Shown one piece after another: positions 48,113-56,484 of a stretch of 64,000 bases of DNA. Both the position numbers and the translations under genes were made by a program. The stretch is from positions 1 through 64,000 of the forward strand of contig CAJYPK010000024.1 of the NCBI GenBank assembly GCA_913776615.1, in the 5' to 3' direction. Numbering within the stretch: the stretch's first letter is position 1; each line of letters starts with the position of its first letter. Below the pieces are notes generated by a model. That model saw only the letters and a program-made list of their open reading frames with translations, ran no database searches and had not been told where the DNA came from. This stretch comes from an uncultured Hymenobacter sp. (lineage in GTDB: Bacteria; Bacteroidota; Bacteroidia; Cytophagales; Hymenobacteraceae).

Positions 48113-50359
48113 CTATAATACCCGCAGCTTGGCAAAGCTCAGCAGCAGCGTTTTCTCACCCACTTCCTCGAAGTGAATAATCGCCTTCACGGTGCCGTTC
48201 TGCTTTTCGAGCGTCGCCACCTTGCCGAAGCCGAACTTGGCGTGCTCGACGCGCTGGCCGGCCTGCAAGTTACTCGTATCGGAGGGTTGGAAGTCGGCCG
48301 GGGCCACGTATTTAGTGGCCACCGTCTTACGTACCGGGGCGGCTACGAGGTTCGAGCGGCGCTCAAATACGTGCTGCACCGGGGCCTCGCCGATGGCGGG
48401 CCCGGCCGCAAACTTGATGTTAAGATACTGCGGGTCAATCTCATCGAGGAAACGTGACTTCTCGCACGAGCGCAAATTGCCCCACTGGTAGCGCGAGGTG
48501 GCGTAGCTGAGCGTCAGCTTCTTTTCGGCCCGCGTGATGGCTACGTAAAATAAGCGGCGCTCTTCTTCCAGGTCGGCGCGCGAGGTGATCATCATCTGGC
48601 TGGGGAAGAGATTTTCTTCCATGCCCACGATGTACACGTTGCGGAATTCCAGCCCCTTGGCCGAGTGGATGGTCATCAGCGTCACGGCTTCGCCCTCCTG
48701 GGCGGCGTCCTTGAGGTCGGAGTCGGTAACGAGCGCGATGTCTTGGAGGAAGGCTCCCAGCGACTTATCCTCGCGCTCGGGGTCATCCACGTATTCTTTG
48801 ATACCGTTGAGCAATTCCTGAATGTTCTCGTAGCGCGACAACCCTTCGATGCTTTTGTCGGCGTACAATTCCTCGATCATGCCCGAGTTTTTGGCAATGA
48901 ACTTGGCCGCCTCGAAGGCGTCTTCCTTGCCCGCTACCACGGTGTAGCTCTTGATTTTTTCGGCGAAGCCCACCACCGGATTGGAGACCCTAGCCGGCAA
49001 AAACTGGTCGGCGTTGCTGACCACTTCCCAGATGGTGTGGTTGGCTTCCTCGGCCGAGTTGATGAGCTTGCTAATGGTCGTATCGCCGATGCCACGCTTG
49101 GGATAATTGATGACCCGGCGCAGCGCCTGCTCGTCGTTGGGGTTAACCGTAAGGCGCAGATACGCCACCAAGTCCTTGATTTCCTTGCGCTGGTAAAAGC
49201 TCAGGCCACCGACAATCTTGTACTTGATGTTCAACTTGCGCAGCGCCTCTTCCATCGCCCGGCTCTGGGCGTTGGTGCGGTAGAGGATGGCAAAGCTGTC
49301 GTAGGACAGCCGCTGGTTCATCTTGTCCTCGTAAATGGACTGGGCAATCAATTTACCTTCCTCGTTGTCGGAAGCGGCCTTGATTACCTCGATTAGGTTG
49401 CCGGTCTCGTTGTCCGAAAAGACGTTTTTGCGCAGCTGCTCCTGGTTGTTTTTAATTACCGAATTGGCCGCCCACACGATATTCTTAGTGGAGCGGTAAT
49501 TCTGCTCCAGCTTGAAAACGTTCAGCTCGGGATAGTCTTTCTCGAAATTGAGAATATTGGAGATATCCGCCCCGCGGAAGGCGTAGATACTTTGCGCATC
49601 GTCGCCCACGACGCAGATATTCCGCTCCTTAGCCGAGAGCTTGCGGGTAATCAGGTACTGCGAGTAGTTGGTATCCTGGTACTCGTCCACCATCACAAAC
49701 CGGAATTTGTTCTGGTACTTGTTCAGCACGTCCGGGTGGTCGCGGAAAAGGACGTTGGTTTGAAACAGCAGGTCGTCGAAATCCATCGCGCCGGCCTTGA
49801 AGCAGCGCTGCTGGTACTGCTGGTAGATGACGCCGATTTTGGGTCGCAGCGCCGCCTCGTCGTCCTGCTTGATGACGGGGTCGCTGAGGTACTGGTGGTA
49901 GGAAATCAGCTTGTTCTTGGCGGCCGAGATGCGACCGAGCACGGTGCTGGCCTTGTAGAGCTTGTCGTCCAGCTCCAGCTCCTTCACAATCTGCCCGATG
50001 AGCGTTTTGGAGTCCTGGGTATCGTAGATGGTGAACGAGCGCGGGAAGCCGATTTTCTCCGCTTCGGAGCGCAGGATTTTGGCGAAGACGGAGTGGAAGG
50101 TGCCCATCCACAGGTTTTTGGCCTGGGGGCCGACGACTTTCTCGATGCGGGCGCGCATCTCCTTGGCCGCCTTATTGGTAAAGGTGAGGGCGAGGATGTT
50201 GAACGGGTCGACGCCCTGCTCCAGCAGGTGGGCGATGCGGTAGGTAAGCACCCGCGTCTTGCCCGAGCCGGCGCCGGCGATAATCATGCAGGGACCTTCC
50301 GTTTGGAGGACGGCGGCGGCCTGCGAGGGATTCAACAGGGAACGATAATCTAAAGCCAT
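48113..50359 (-). CDS. pcrA: UvrD/PcrA-type ATP-dependent DNA helicase
   Basis: This superfamily 1A 3'-5' helicase acts in repair and replication restart. The 748-residue protein starts MALDYRSLLNPSQAAAVLQT (Q motif). Walker A is IAGAGSGKTRVLTYR and motif II is VMVDEYQDTNYSQ. Further SF1 motifs are QNYRSTKNIVWAAN, TIHSAKGLEFRNVYIVGMEE and YVAITRAEKKLTLSYA. The C-terminal Tudor-like domain (VEHAKFGFGKVATLEKQNG) that contacts RNA polymerase in PcrA is present. It shares a leftward direction with DUF4290 (45 bp) and is divergent from DUF3109. Repeat family C lies just upstream. Confidence 0.96.
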   Translation of the reverse strand: MALDYRSLLNPSQAAAVLQTEGPCMIIAGAGSGKTRVLTYRIAHLLEQGVDPFNILALTFTNKAAKEMRARIEKVVGPQAKNLWMGTFHSVFAKILRSEAEKIGFPRSFTIYDTQDSKTLIGQIVKELELDDKLYKASTVLGRISAAKNKLISYHQYLSDPVIKQDDEAALRPKIGVIYQQYQQRCFKAGAMDFDDLLFQTNVLFRDHPDVLNKYQNKFRFVMVDEYQDTNYSQYLITRKLSAKERNICVVGDDAQSIYAFRGADISNILNFEKDYPELNVFKLEQNYRSTKNIVWAANSVIKNNQEQLRKNVFSDNETGNLIEVIKAASDNEEGKLIAQSIYEDKMNQRLSYDSFAILYRTNAQSRAMEEALRKLNIKYKIVGGLSFYQRKEIKDLVAYLRLTVNPNDEQALRRVINYPKRGIGDTTISKLINSAEEANHTIWEVVSNADQFLPARVSNPVVGFAEKIKSYTVVAGKEDAFEAAKFIAKNSGMIEELYADKSIEGLSRYENIQELLNGIKEYVDDPEREDKSLGAFLQDIALVTDSDLKDAAQEGEAVTLMTIHSAKGLEFRNVYIVGMEENLFPSQMMITSRADLEEERRLFYVAITRAEKKLTLSYATSRYQWGNLRSCEKSRFLDEIDPQYLNIKFAAGPAIGEAPVQHVFERRSNLVAAPVRKTVATKYVAPADFQPSDTSNLQAGQRVEHAKFGFGKVATLEKQNGTVKAIIHFEEVGEKTLLLSFAKLRVL

Positions 50360-50364
50360 TTAAA

Positions 50365-50398
50365 ATAAGCTGTTAGCCAGTAGCTGCTAGCCGTTAGT
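50365..50398. repeat. Repeat family C, single arm
   Basis: AAGCTGTTAGCCAGTAGCTG-CTAGCCGTTAGT, directly upstream of the pcrA start codon. Confidence 0.65.
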
Positions 50399-50460
50399 TT
50401 GCAAAGGAAACAAAAGCCGGGCGTGGAAAACGGTCGTGGGTGCCGGCGGCGGCTAGCTGA

Positions 50461-50498
50461 CAAAGATAAGTTGGGAGGCAGGGAGGGCGGTATCTTTG
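50461..50498. promoter_or_regulatory. Divergent Bacteroidota promoter elements (pcrA / DUF3109)
   Basis: On the plus strand, TTG (50471-50473), 17 nt, TATCTTTG (50491-50498) is a full promoter for DUF3109. On the minus strand a second TATCTTTG (50468-50461) faces pcrA, although no clear -33 box is seen for it. The two boxes form an inverted repeat 22 nt apart. Confidence 0.5.
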
Positions 50499-50579
50499 TG
50501 CTAGTGTTTTTAGGCAAGCGCCGCGTCTGCCGGCGGGTTGCTAACTGTTTTTTAGCACCGATAATTTCGCCCCGCTTTT

Positions 50580-51152
50580 ATGATTGTTATCCAGAATACC
50601 GTTATCTCCGACGACGTCGCCGAAAACTTCTTCGTCTGCAACCTCGATGCCTGCAAGGGAGCCTGCTGCGTGGAAGGCGACCTCGGCGCACCGCTGGAGC
50701 TGGAAGAGCTGGAAATCCTCAAGAATGAATACCCCAAGATTGCGCCTTTCCTGACTGAGGCGGGCAAGCAAGCCATTGCCGAGCAAGGGCTTTACATTGA
50801 GGACTGGGAAGGCGACTACAGCACCACGACCATCAACGACCGGGAATGCGCCTACGCGCTCTACGACGGGCGCGGCATTCTGAAGTGCGGCATTGAGGAA
50901 GCGTACTTGGCTGGGGCCACTGATTTTAAGAAACCGATTAGCTGCCACTTATACCCGATTCGCATTACAAAGTACGAGGGCTTCGAGGCGCTGAACTACG
51001 ACCGCTGGGATATCTGCTCGCCGGCCTGCTCGTTTGGGGCCAAGCTGGGGGTGCCGGTGTATAAGTTTTTGAAAGACCCGCTTATTCGCAAGTACGGAGC
51101 CGAGTGGTACGCCGAGCTGAGCCGGGAGATTGAGAATCCGACGACGGCTTAA
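50580..51152 (+). CDS. DUF3109 cysteine-rich protein (YkgJ-like)
   Basis: A 190-residue cytosolic protein with conserved cysteines in clusters: [14 protein letters not shown] near residues 20-33, then [23 protein letters not shown] and CSPACSF. The spacing and HLYPIR motif place it in DUF3109, a relative of the YkgJ zinc- or iron-sulfur-binding family. The cysteine pattern suggests metal binding, but no cofactor has been proved. It is highly conserved in Bacteroidota. The opening [20 protein letters not shown] fits. It has its own promoter and is divergent from pcrA. Confidence 0.9.
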   Translation: MIVIQNTVISDDVAENFFVCNLDACKGACCVEGDLGAPLELEELEILKNEYPKIAPFLTEAGKQAIAEQGLYIEDWEGDYSTTTINDRECAYALYDGRGILKCGIEEAYLAGATDFKKPISCHLYPIRITKYEGFEALNYDRWDICSPACSFGAKLGVPVYKFLKDPLIRKYGAEWYAELSREIENPTTA

Positions 51153-51192
51153 GAGTCCAAAAAATAGCCTCAAGCCCGCCTATTCAACGTCC

Positions 51193-51282
51193 GTCATGCT
51201 GAGCTTGCCGAAGCATCTCTACCGCATCGTTGAACGGCTTAACAACGGTGCGGTAGAGATGCTTCGGCAAGCTCAGCATGAC
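51193..51282. repeat. Repeat family B, long hairpin
   Basis: GTCATGCTGAGCTTGCCGAA-GCATCTCTACCGC (33 nt), a 24-nt middle, then the complement. It lies between the convergent DUF3109 and aspA genes. A near-identical copy is at 63731-63820 and a short form at 28786. Confidence 0.92.
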
Positions 51283-51316
51283 AAACGTATTGGTTAGGTA
51301 GCAATTCTCTGAACAG

Positions 51317-52726
51317 CTACTTCATGAACACCGGCCGGATGAGATTCTCAAACGTGAAAATCTCGTTCCATTTCTCCTGGGTCAGCAGCCCGCGCTCGGT
51401 CACGGCGATGTCGTGGACCGACTTGCCGGTGGCCAGGGCTTCCTTGGCGATGCTGGCGCTGGTTTCGTAGCCCAGCACGGGGTTGAGCTGGGTGACGATG
51501 CCGATGCTGTTGTAGACCATGCTGGCGGCGTGCTGGGCGTTGGCCGTGATGCCGAGCACGCACTTTTCGCGCAGGGTGCGGCAGGCGTTGGTCATGTAGG
51601 AGATGCTGGTGAAGAGCGCGAAGGAGATCACCGGCTCCATGACATTGAGTTGGAGCTGGCCGGCCTCGGCGGCCATCGTCACGGTGAGGTCGGCCCCGAT
51701 GACGTAGAAGGCCGTTTGGTTGACTACTTCGGGCACCACGGGGTTGACCTTGCCGGGCATGATGCTGGAGCCGGGCTGCAAGGGCGGCAGGTTGATTTCG
51801 AAGAGGCCGGCGCGGGGGCCGGAGGCCAGCAGGCGCAGGTCGTTGCAGATTTTGCTGAGCTTGACGGCGGTGCGCTTGAGCACGCCCGAGAGCTGCACGT
51901 AGGCCCCGGTGTCGTAGGTGGCTTCGATGAGGTCGCCGGCCAGGCTCAGGTCGAGTCCGGTAATCTGACGCAGGTGCTGGGTTACCAGCTCGGGGTAGCC
52001 CTCGGGGGCATTGACGCGGGTGCCGATGGCGGTGGCCCCCATGTTGATTTCGGCGATGAGCCGGCGCGAGTCGTCGATGCGCAGCAGCTCTTCGCGCAGG
52101 TTGGTGGCGAAGGCCCGGAACTCGTCGCCCATGCTCATGGGCACGGCGTCCTGGAGCTGGGTACGGCCCATTTTCAGCACGTTCTGAAATTCCTGGCCCT
52201 TGGCAAAGAAGGCGTCGGCGAGCTGCGAGAGCATGTCGCGGTAGCCCACCAGCTTGTTGTTGAGCGCGATGCGGAAGGCGGTGGGGTAGGCGTCGTTGGT
52301 GCTCTGCGAGCAATTGACGTGGTTGTTGGGGTGGCAGTACTGGTACTCACCCTTTTGGTGGCCCATCATTTCGAGGGCCACGTTGGCGATAACCTCGTTG
52401 GCGTTCATGTTGACGGAGGTACCAGCCCCGCCCTGGATCATGTCGGTGAGAAACTGGTTGTCGAACTCGCCGCTGGCTACGCGGTCGCAGGCCCGGGCGA
52501 TGTAGTCGGCAATGGTGGGGTCGAGTACGCCGAGCTCTTTATTGGCCAGGGCGGCCCCTTTTTTTACGTAGGCCAGCGCTTGAACGAACAGCGGCTCAAC
52601 TTTGACGGGGATGCCGGTGATGTGGAAATTATCGAGCGCCCGCAGGGTCTGGATGCCGTAGTAAACGTCTTGGGGAATAGGCATTTCGCCCAGGAAATCG
52701 TGTTCGAGGCGGGTGGTGGGGGACAT
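51317..52726 (-). CDS. aspA: Aspartate ammonia-lyase
   Basis: Aspartase interconverts aspartate with fumarate and ammonia. The 469-residue protein carries the fumarase/aspartase signature GSSIMPGKVNPVVPE. It also has the flexible-loop Ser region and the motifs GGAGTSVNMNANEVIANVAL, CSQSTNDAYPTAFRIAL and LKMGRTQLQDAVPMSMGDEF. The length matches AspA (about 470). Fumarase class II is closely related and is hard to exclude by eye, but the start RLEHDFLGEMPIPQDVYYGI and the C-terminal VLGYETSASIAKEAL favour aspartase. It is single, with an upstream gap of about 270 bp and repeat family B downstream. Confidence 0.93.
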   Translation of the reverse strand: MSPTTRLEHDFLGEMPIPQDVYYGIQTLRALDNFHITGIPVKVEPLFVQALAYVKKGAALANKELGVLDPTIADYIARACDRVASGEFDNQFLTDMIQGGAGTSVNMNANEVIANVALEMMGHQKGEYQYCHPNNHVNCSQSTNDAYPTAFRIALNNKLVGYRDMLSQLADAFFAKGQEFQNVLKMGRTQLQDAVPMSMGDEFRAFATNLREELLRIDDSRRLIAEINMGATAIGTRVNAPEGYPELVTQHLRQITGLDLSLAGDLIEATYDTGAYVQLSGVLKRTAVKLSKICNDLRLLASGPRAGLFEINLPPLQPGSSIMPGKVNPVVPEVVNQTAFYVIGADLTVTMAAEAGQLQLNVMEPVISFALFTSISYMTNACRTLREKCVLGITANAQHAASMVYNSIGIVTQLNPVLGYETSASIAKEALATGKSVHDIAVTERGLLTQEKWNEIFTFENLIRPVFMK

Positions 52727-52789
52727 GGGGGATGGGGGAAGGAAAAGGGTACTTACGAGCTTAGCGGCTCAAAGTAAGCTACTGGGTAA

Positions 52790-52832
52790 ACAGAACGTCC
52801 TGCCTCGGCTTGCGGGGCAGGACGTTCTGTTT
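52790..52832. terminator. Hairpin, probable terminator of the amylase operon
   Basis: ACAGAACGTCCTGCC, a 10-nt loop and its near-complement GGGCAGGACGTTCTGT form a stable stem in the gap between the amylase stop and the aspA start. T-runs are short on both sides, so its strength is uncertain. Confidence 0.6.
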
Positions 52833-52959
52833 TGCGCGAGTCTGGAGACTCGCCCCACTGGGCAGCCTGCCGTTACGCGCTGCGCGCTAAACGGCGGCTA
52901 GCGATTGTGGGGGGAGCGTTAGGTGAGGATTTGGGAAGAAACTGATGACTGATAATTCA

Positions 52960-52998
52960 CTACTCGCTATCTCACCATTTCACTACTCACCATCTCAC
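52960..52998. repeat. Repeat family E, single arm
   Basis: CACTACTCGCTATCTCACCA-TTTCACTACTCACCATCTC abuts the stop of the leftward alpha-amylase, like the copy beside the dehydrogenase stop at 12924. Confidence 0.65.
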
Positions 52999-54828
52999 TT
53001 AGTGCCAGGTGTCGGTTACGTTTTGGGTGGTGCCGCTGGGGGTGAGTGAGTTGTTGGGGTCGCCTTCCCAGAGGATGTTGCCCGCGGCGTCTTTGCGGAA
53101 GTGCTTGTACTGCACGTTGGTGCCGCTGGTCAGGTTGATCGTTACGGTCCAGGTGGGGTAGGCGGCGCCGCTCATTTTGATGGCGTTGGCCGTGTTCCAG
53201 GAACCGAGCTGGGCGGTGCTGCCCACGATGTAGAGGTCCTGGCCGCTGACGGTGTTGCTGTAGTTGATGGAGAACTTCACGGCCGTGGTGCCGGTGGTAG
53301 TGCCCCCGCCGCCGGTGCTGGTGCCGCCGGGCACCCACACGGCGTAGGAGCGGGCGTTGACGCGGAACGTGCCGGTGCCGTTGGCGTCGGTGGTGACGGT
53401 GCCGGTGGTATTACCGGTGAGGTCGGTGAGGGTCGCGTTTTTGAAGGGCGTGGTGATGGTTTTGCTGGCGGCGCTGCTCCCGTCGTTCAGCAACTGGAGC
53501 AGGCCGGTGTGGGTGGCATCGCCGGCGCGGGAATAGGCGTACACGTCGGCGTCGTTGACGCTGGTGTACTCGTAGCCGCTGCCGAAGGCGTGGCCCTGGC
53601 GGATGCCGATGAGCGTTTTAATCTGCGTACCCAGGCCGTAGTTGTAGTAGTCTTTGTAGAATACGCAGGGGTAGCCCTTCTCGCGGGTCAAAATGTAGCT
53701 GTAGGCCAGCATCTTGAGGTTAGCCACCGGCGAGTAGAGCGCCCCGCCCGTCTGGTCGGTATCGTGGTTATCGACGAACGACACCGACAGCGGCCCGTTG
53801 GCCTCGGTGAAGCCCGCAAATTGCAGTCCGCGCATGTCCCACGAGCCGTTGCCATTGCTCATGTCGGCGAAGGTGTAGTGCAGCGGCACATCGAACAGGC
53901 TCGTGCGCCCGCCCGTGGCCGAGGCGTAGTTGTTCATGTCGCCCAGGTTGCGAAACCACGCCTCGCTCACCGCGAAGCGGCCGCTGCTACCCTTCACGTT
54001 ATCCAGCCAGGTATTTACAAACGAGGTGAGCATGTGCTTGGTCGCGTCGAGGCGGTAGCCGTCGAGGCCCAGCGTGGTGGTCATCCAGTTGCCCCACTTG
54101 ATGGTCTCGTTCACCTGGTTCTGGTCGGCGTAGCGGATTTCCGAGCCCAGCAGATTGTCGTAAGCGTCGCCGTTGGCGTAGGGCTGGAAATCCCAGGCGT
54201 TCCACTGGTACCACCCGTTATTGGGTGCCTGCTGGGTGCCGTTGAAGTTGTAATAGTGCCACTGGTAAGTGCTGTACTTATTGGCCCGGGCGGGGTAGGT
54301 GAAGCTGGTCCACACGTTGTAGTTCGTGCCACCGATGTTGAACTGCTCCTGCGCATCGGCCGAAGTCAAGTGGTTCATCACCATGTCTTCGTACACCTGG
54401 ATGCCCTGGCCGTGCAGCGCCGAGATGCAGCTTTGCAGCTGGCCCAGCGTGCCGTAGTGGGTAGCCACGGTGCCCTTCTGGTTGAACTCGCCCAGGTCGT
54501 AGCGGTCGTACACGCCGTAGCCCACATCGCTCACGCCGCTGCCCTTGTAAGCCGGTGGCAGCCACAGGGCCGTGATGCCGGCGCTCTTGAGCTCGCTGGC
54601 CTTGCCACCGAGCACCTGCCACCAGGTTTGGCCGCTGGTGGTCTGGGGCACGTCCCAGTAAAAGGCCTGCATCATCACGCCGTTGGTTGCGGTGGCGTCG
54701 TTGCTGCTGCGGCTGAGGCCGGCCGGGGCGGGCGCGGTGGGCGCGGTGGCTTCCTTGGCGCAGGAGGCTAGGAACAGCAAGGCGGCGGCCAGCGAAGCGC
54801 GGCCCGCGCCACGTAAAAAAATGAACAT
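52999..54828 (-). CDS. Alpha-amylase lipoprotein with CBM20 starch-binding domain
   Basis: This 609-residue GH13 (subfamily 5-like) amylase cleaves internal alpha-1,4 glucan bonds. It starts MFIFLRGAGRASLAAALLFL with a lipobox ASC, so it should be lipid-anchored. Region motifs are GQGIQVYEDMVMNHL, GLDGYRLDATKHM (nucleophile Asp), FAVSEAWF (acid/base Glu) and SFVDNHDTD. The GITALWLPPAYKGSGVSDVG opening is very close to Bacillus liquefying amylases. A Thr/Gly linker (GGTSTGGGGTTTG) leads to a CBM20 domain with VGSTAQLGSWNTANAIKMSG and YKHFRKDAAGNILWEGD. It is the last of three tandem copies and the only one with a binding module. The Met at 54828 is chosen for the signal. Confidence 0.94.
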   Translation of the reverse strand: MFIFLRGAGRASLAAALLFLASCAKEATAPTAPAPAGLSRSSNDATATNGVMMQAFYWDVPQTTSGQTWWQVLGGKASELKSAGITALWLPPAYKGSGVSDVGYGVYDRYDLGEFNQKGTVATHYGTLGQLQSCISALHGQGIQVYEDMVMNHLTSADAQEQFNIGGTNYNVWTSFTYPARANKYSTYQWHYYNFNGTQQAPNNGWYQWNAWDFQPYANGDAYDNLLGSEIRYADQNQVNETIKWGNWMTTTLGLDGYRLDATKHMLTSFVNTWLDNVKGSSGRFAVSEAWFRNLGDMNNYASATGGRTSLFDVPLHYTFADMSNGNGSWDMRGLQFAGFTEANGPLSVSFVDNHDTDQTGGALYSPVANLKMLAYSYILTREKGYPCVFYKDYYNYGLGTQIKTLIGIRQGHAFGSGYEYTSVNDADVYAYSRAGDATHTGLLQLLNDGSSAASKTITTPFKNATLTDLTGNTTGTVTTDANGTGTFRVNARSYAVWVPGGTSTGGGGTTTGTTAVKFSINYSNTVSGQDLYIVGSTAQLGSWNTANAIKMSGAAYPTWTVTINLTSGTNVQYKHFRKDAAGNILWEGDPNNSLTPSGTTQNVTDTWH

Positions 54829-54917
54829 AAAAAGAGAACTGGTTTGGGTGGGGAAAGAAAAAAGCCGGAGCGGCGCAGGCCGCCCCGGCCCGAAAAGCAA
54901 GGGTTAGCGGGGGCTAC

Positions 54918-56411
54918 TTAGTTGGGTACCCACACCGACCAGCTGCGGCCCTTGACGGGGAAGTTGCCGTAGCCGTTGGCGTCGGTGGTGATGGTGCCCG
55001 CGTAGTTGCCGGTCTTATCGGTGAGCGTGGCGTTTTTAAAGGGCGAGGTAATGCCCTTGGTGCGGGCGCTGCTGCCGTCGTTGAGCACGAGCATCAGGCC
55101 CTTGTGGGTCGAGTCGCCGGCGCGGGAGTAGGCGTAGTAATCGGCGTCGTTGACGCTCGTGTACTCGAAGGCCGAGCCGTAGCCGTTGGCCTTGCGAATG
55201 GCAATCAAGGTTTTAATCTGGCTGCCGAGGCCGTATTCGTACCAGTCGCGGTAGAATACGCAGGGGTAGCCGTTGGCGCGGGTCAGAATGTAGGCGTAGG
55301 CCAGTTGCTTGAGATTGCTGACGGGCGAGTAGAGCGCGCCCGGCGTATCAGTGTCGTGATTATCGACGAACGAGACGGACAGCGAGGGATTAGCCTCAGT
55401 GAAGCCGGCAAATTGCAGCCCGCGCATGTCCCAGGCGCCGTTGCCGTCGCTCATCGCCTTGAAGGTGTAGTGCAGCGGTACGTCGAACAAGCTCGTGCGT
55501 CCGCCCGTGGCCGAGGCGTAGTTTTTGAGGTCAGTGAGGTTGGCAAACCACGCCTCGCTCACCGCGAAGCGGCCGCTGCTGCCCTTCACGGCGTCGAGCC
55601 ATTGGTTCACGAAGGGCGTGTAGATGTGCTTGGTTGCGTCGAGGCGGTAGCCGTCGAGGCCCAGCTTGGTGGTGATCCAGTTACCCCAGCTGATGGTTTC
55701 GTTGGCGTTGGCCGTGTTGCCATTGTACTGAATTTCCGAGCCCAGCAGGTTGTCGTAGGCGTCGCCGTTGGCGTAGGGCTGGAAATCCCAGGATTTCCAC
55801 TGGTACCAGCCATTGTTGGGGGCCTGCTGGGTGCCCGTGAAGTTGCCGTAGGCCCACTTATAGGAGCTATACGTGGTGCCCCGGCCGGGGAAGGTGAACT
55901 TGGTGTATACGTTGTTGCCGTTCACATTTTCCTGCGCGTCGGCCCAGGTCAGGTGGTTCATCACCATGTCTTCGTACACCTGAATGCCCTGGCCGTGCAG
56001 CGCCGTGACGCAGCTTTGCAGTTGGGCCAGGGTGCCGTAGCGGGTGGCCACGGTGCCCTTCTGGTTGAACTCGCCCAGATCGTAGCGGTCGTACACGCCG
56101 TAGCCCACGTCGCTGGCGCTGCCGCCCTTGTAGGCCGGCGGCAGCCACATGGCCGTGATGCCCCCGGCTTTCAGCTCGGCGGCCTTGCTGCCCAGGTTCT
56201 GCCACCAGGTGCCGGCGGAGGTCGTGGTGGGCACGTTCCAGTAGAAGCCCTGCATCATCACGCCGTTCACGGCGACGGCGTTGCTACCGACGCTGGTAGT
56301 AGCCGGGCTGGGGGTGGTGGGGAGAGCGGCTTCCTTGGCGCACGAGGCCAGGAATACTGCGGCGGCGGCCAATGAGGCACGACTCGCCAATTGTCGCGAA
56401 AAAACGGACAT
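54918..56411 (-). CDS. Alpha-amylase lipoprotein (middle tandem copy)
   Basis: A 497-residue GH13 amylase with lipoprotein signal (ASRASLAAAAVFLASCAKEA). The catalytic Asp, Glu and Asp are in LDGYRLDATKHI, FAVSEAWFANL and SFVDNHDTDTPG. It lacks the CBM20 module and ends GRSWSVWVPN. About 210 bp of its 3' end are almost identical at DNA level to the third copy (56485-56697), though the N-terminal halves differ more. This suggests recent gene conversion. The gap of 89 bp to the CBM20 copy has no terminator, so one transcript is likely. Confidence 0.94.
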   Translation of the reverse strand: MSVFSRQLASRASLAAAAVFLASCAKEAALPTTPSPATTSVGSNAVAVNGVMMQGFYWNVPTTTSAGTWWQNLGSKAAELKAGGITAMWLPPAYKGGSASDVGYGVYDRYDLGEFNQKGTVATRYGTLAQLQSCVTALHGQGIQVYEDMVMNHLTWADAQENVNGNNVYTKFTFPGRGTTYSSYKWAYGNFTGTQQAPNNGWYQWKSWDFQPYANGDAYDNLLGSEIQYNGNTANANETISWGNWITTKLGLDGYRLDATKHIYTPFVNQWLDAVKGSSGRFAVSEAWFANLTDLKNYASATGGRTSLFDVPLHYTFKAMSDGNGAWDMRGLQFAGFTEANPSLSVSFVDNHDTDTPGALYSPVSNLKQLAYAYILTRANGYPCVFYRDWYEYGLGSQIKTLIAIRKANGYGSAFEYTSVNDADYYAYSRAGDSTHKGLMLVLNDGSSARTKGITSPFKNATLTDKTGNYAGTITTDANGYGNFPVKGRSWSVWVPN

Positions 56412-56484
56412 GGGAAAAGGAGTTGGGTGGGAAAAGTGAGCGTAGCGTAGGGTGGCCCGGGCCAGCCAGCGGAGCTGGCGGAGG

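Noticed and set aside
51413-52777. 454-residue plus-strand ORF over aspA, and similar long ORFs over the amylases (53101-54771, 55104-56375)
   Set aside because: They are Gly/Val/His-rich shadows of aspartase and amylase genes with no motif or start signal.
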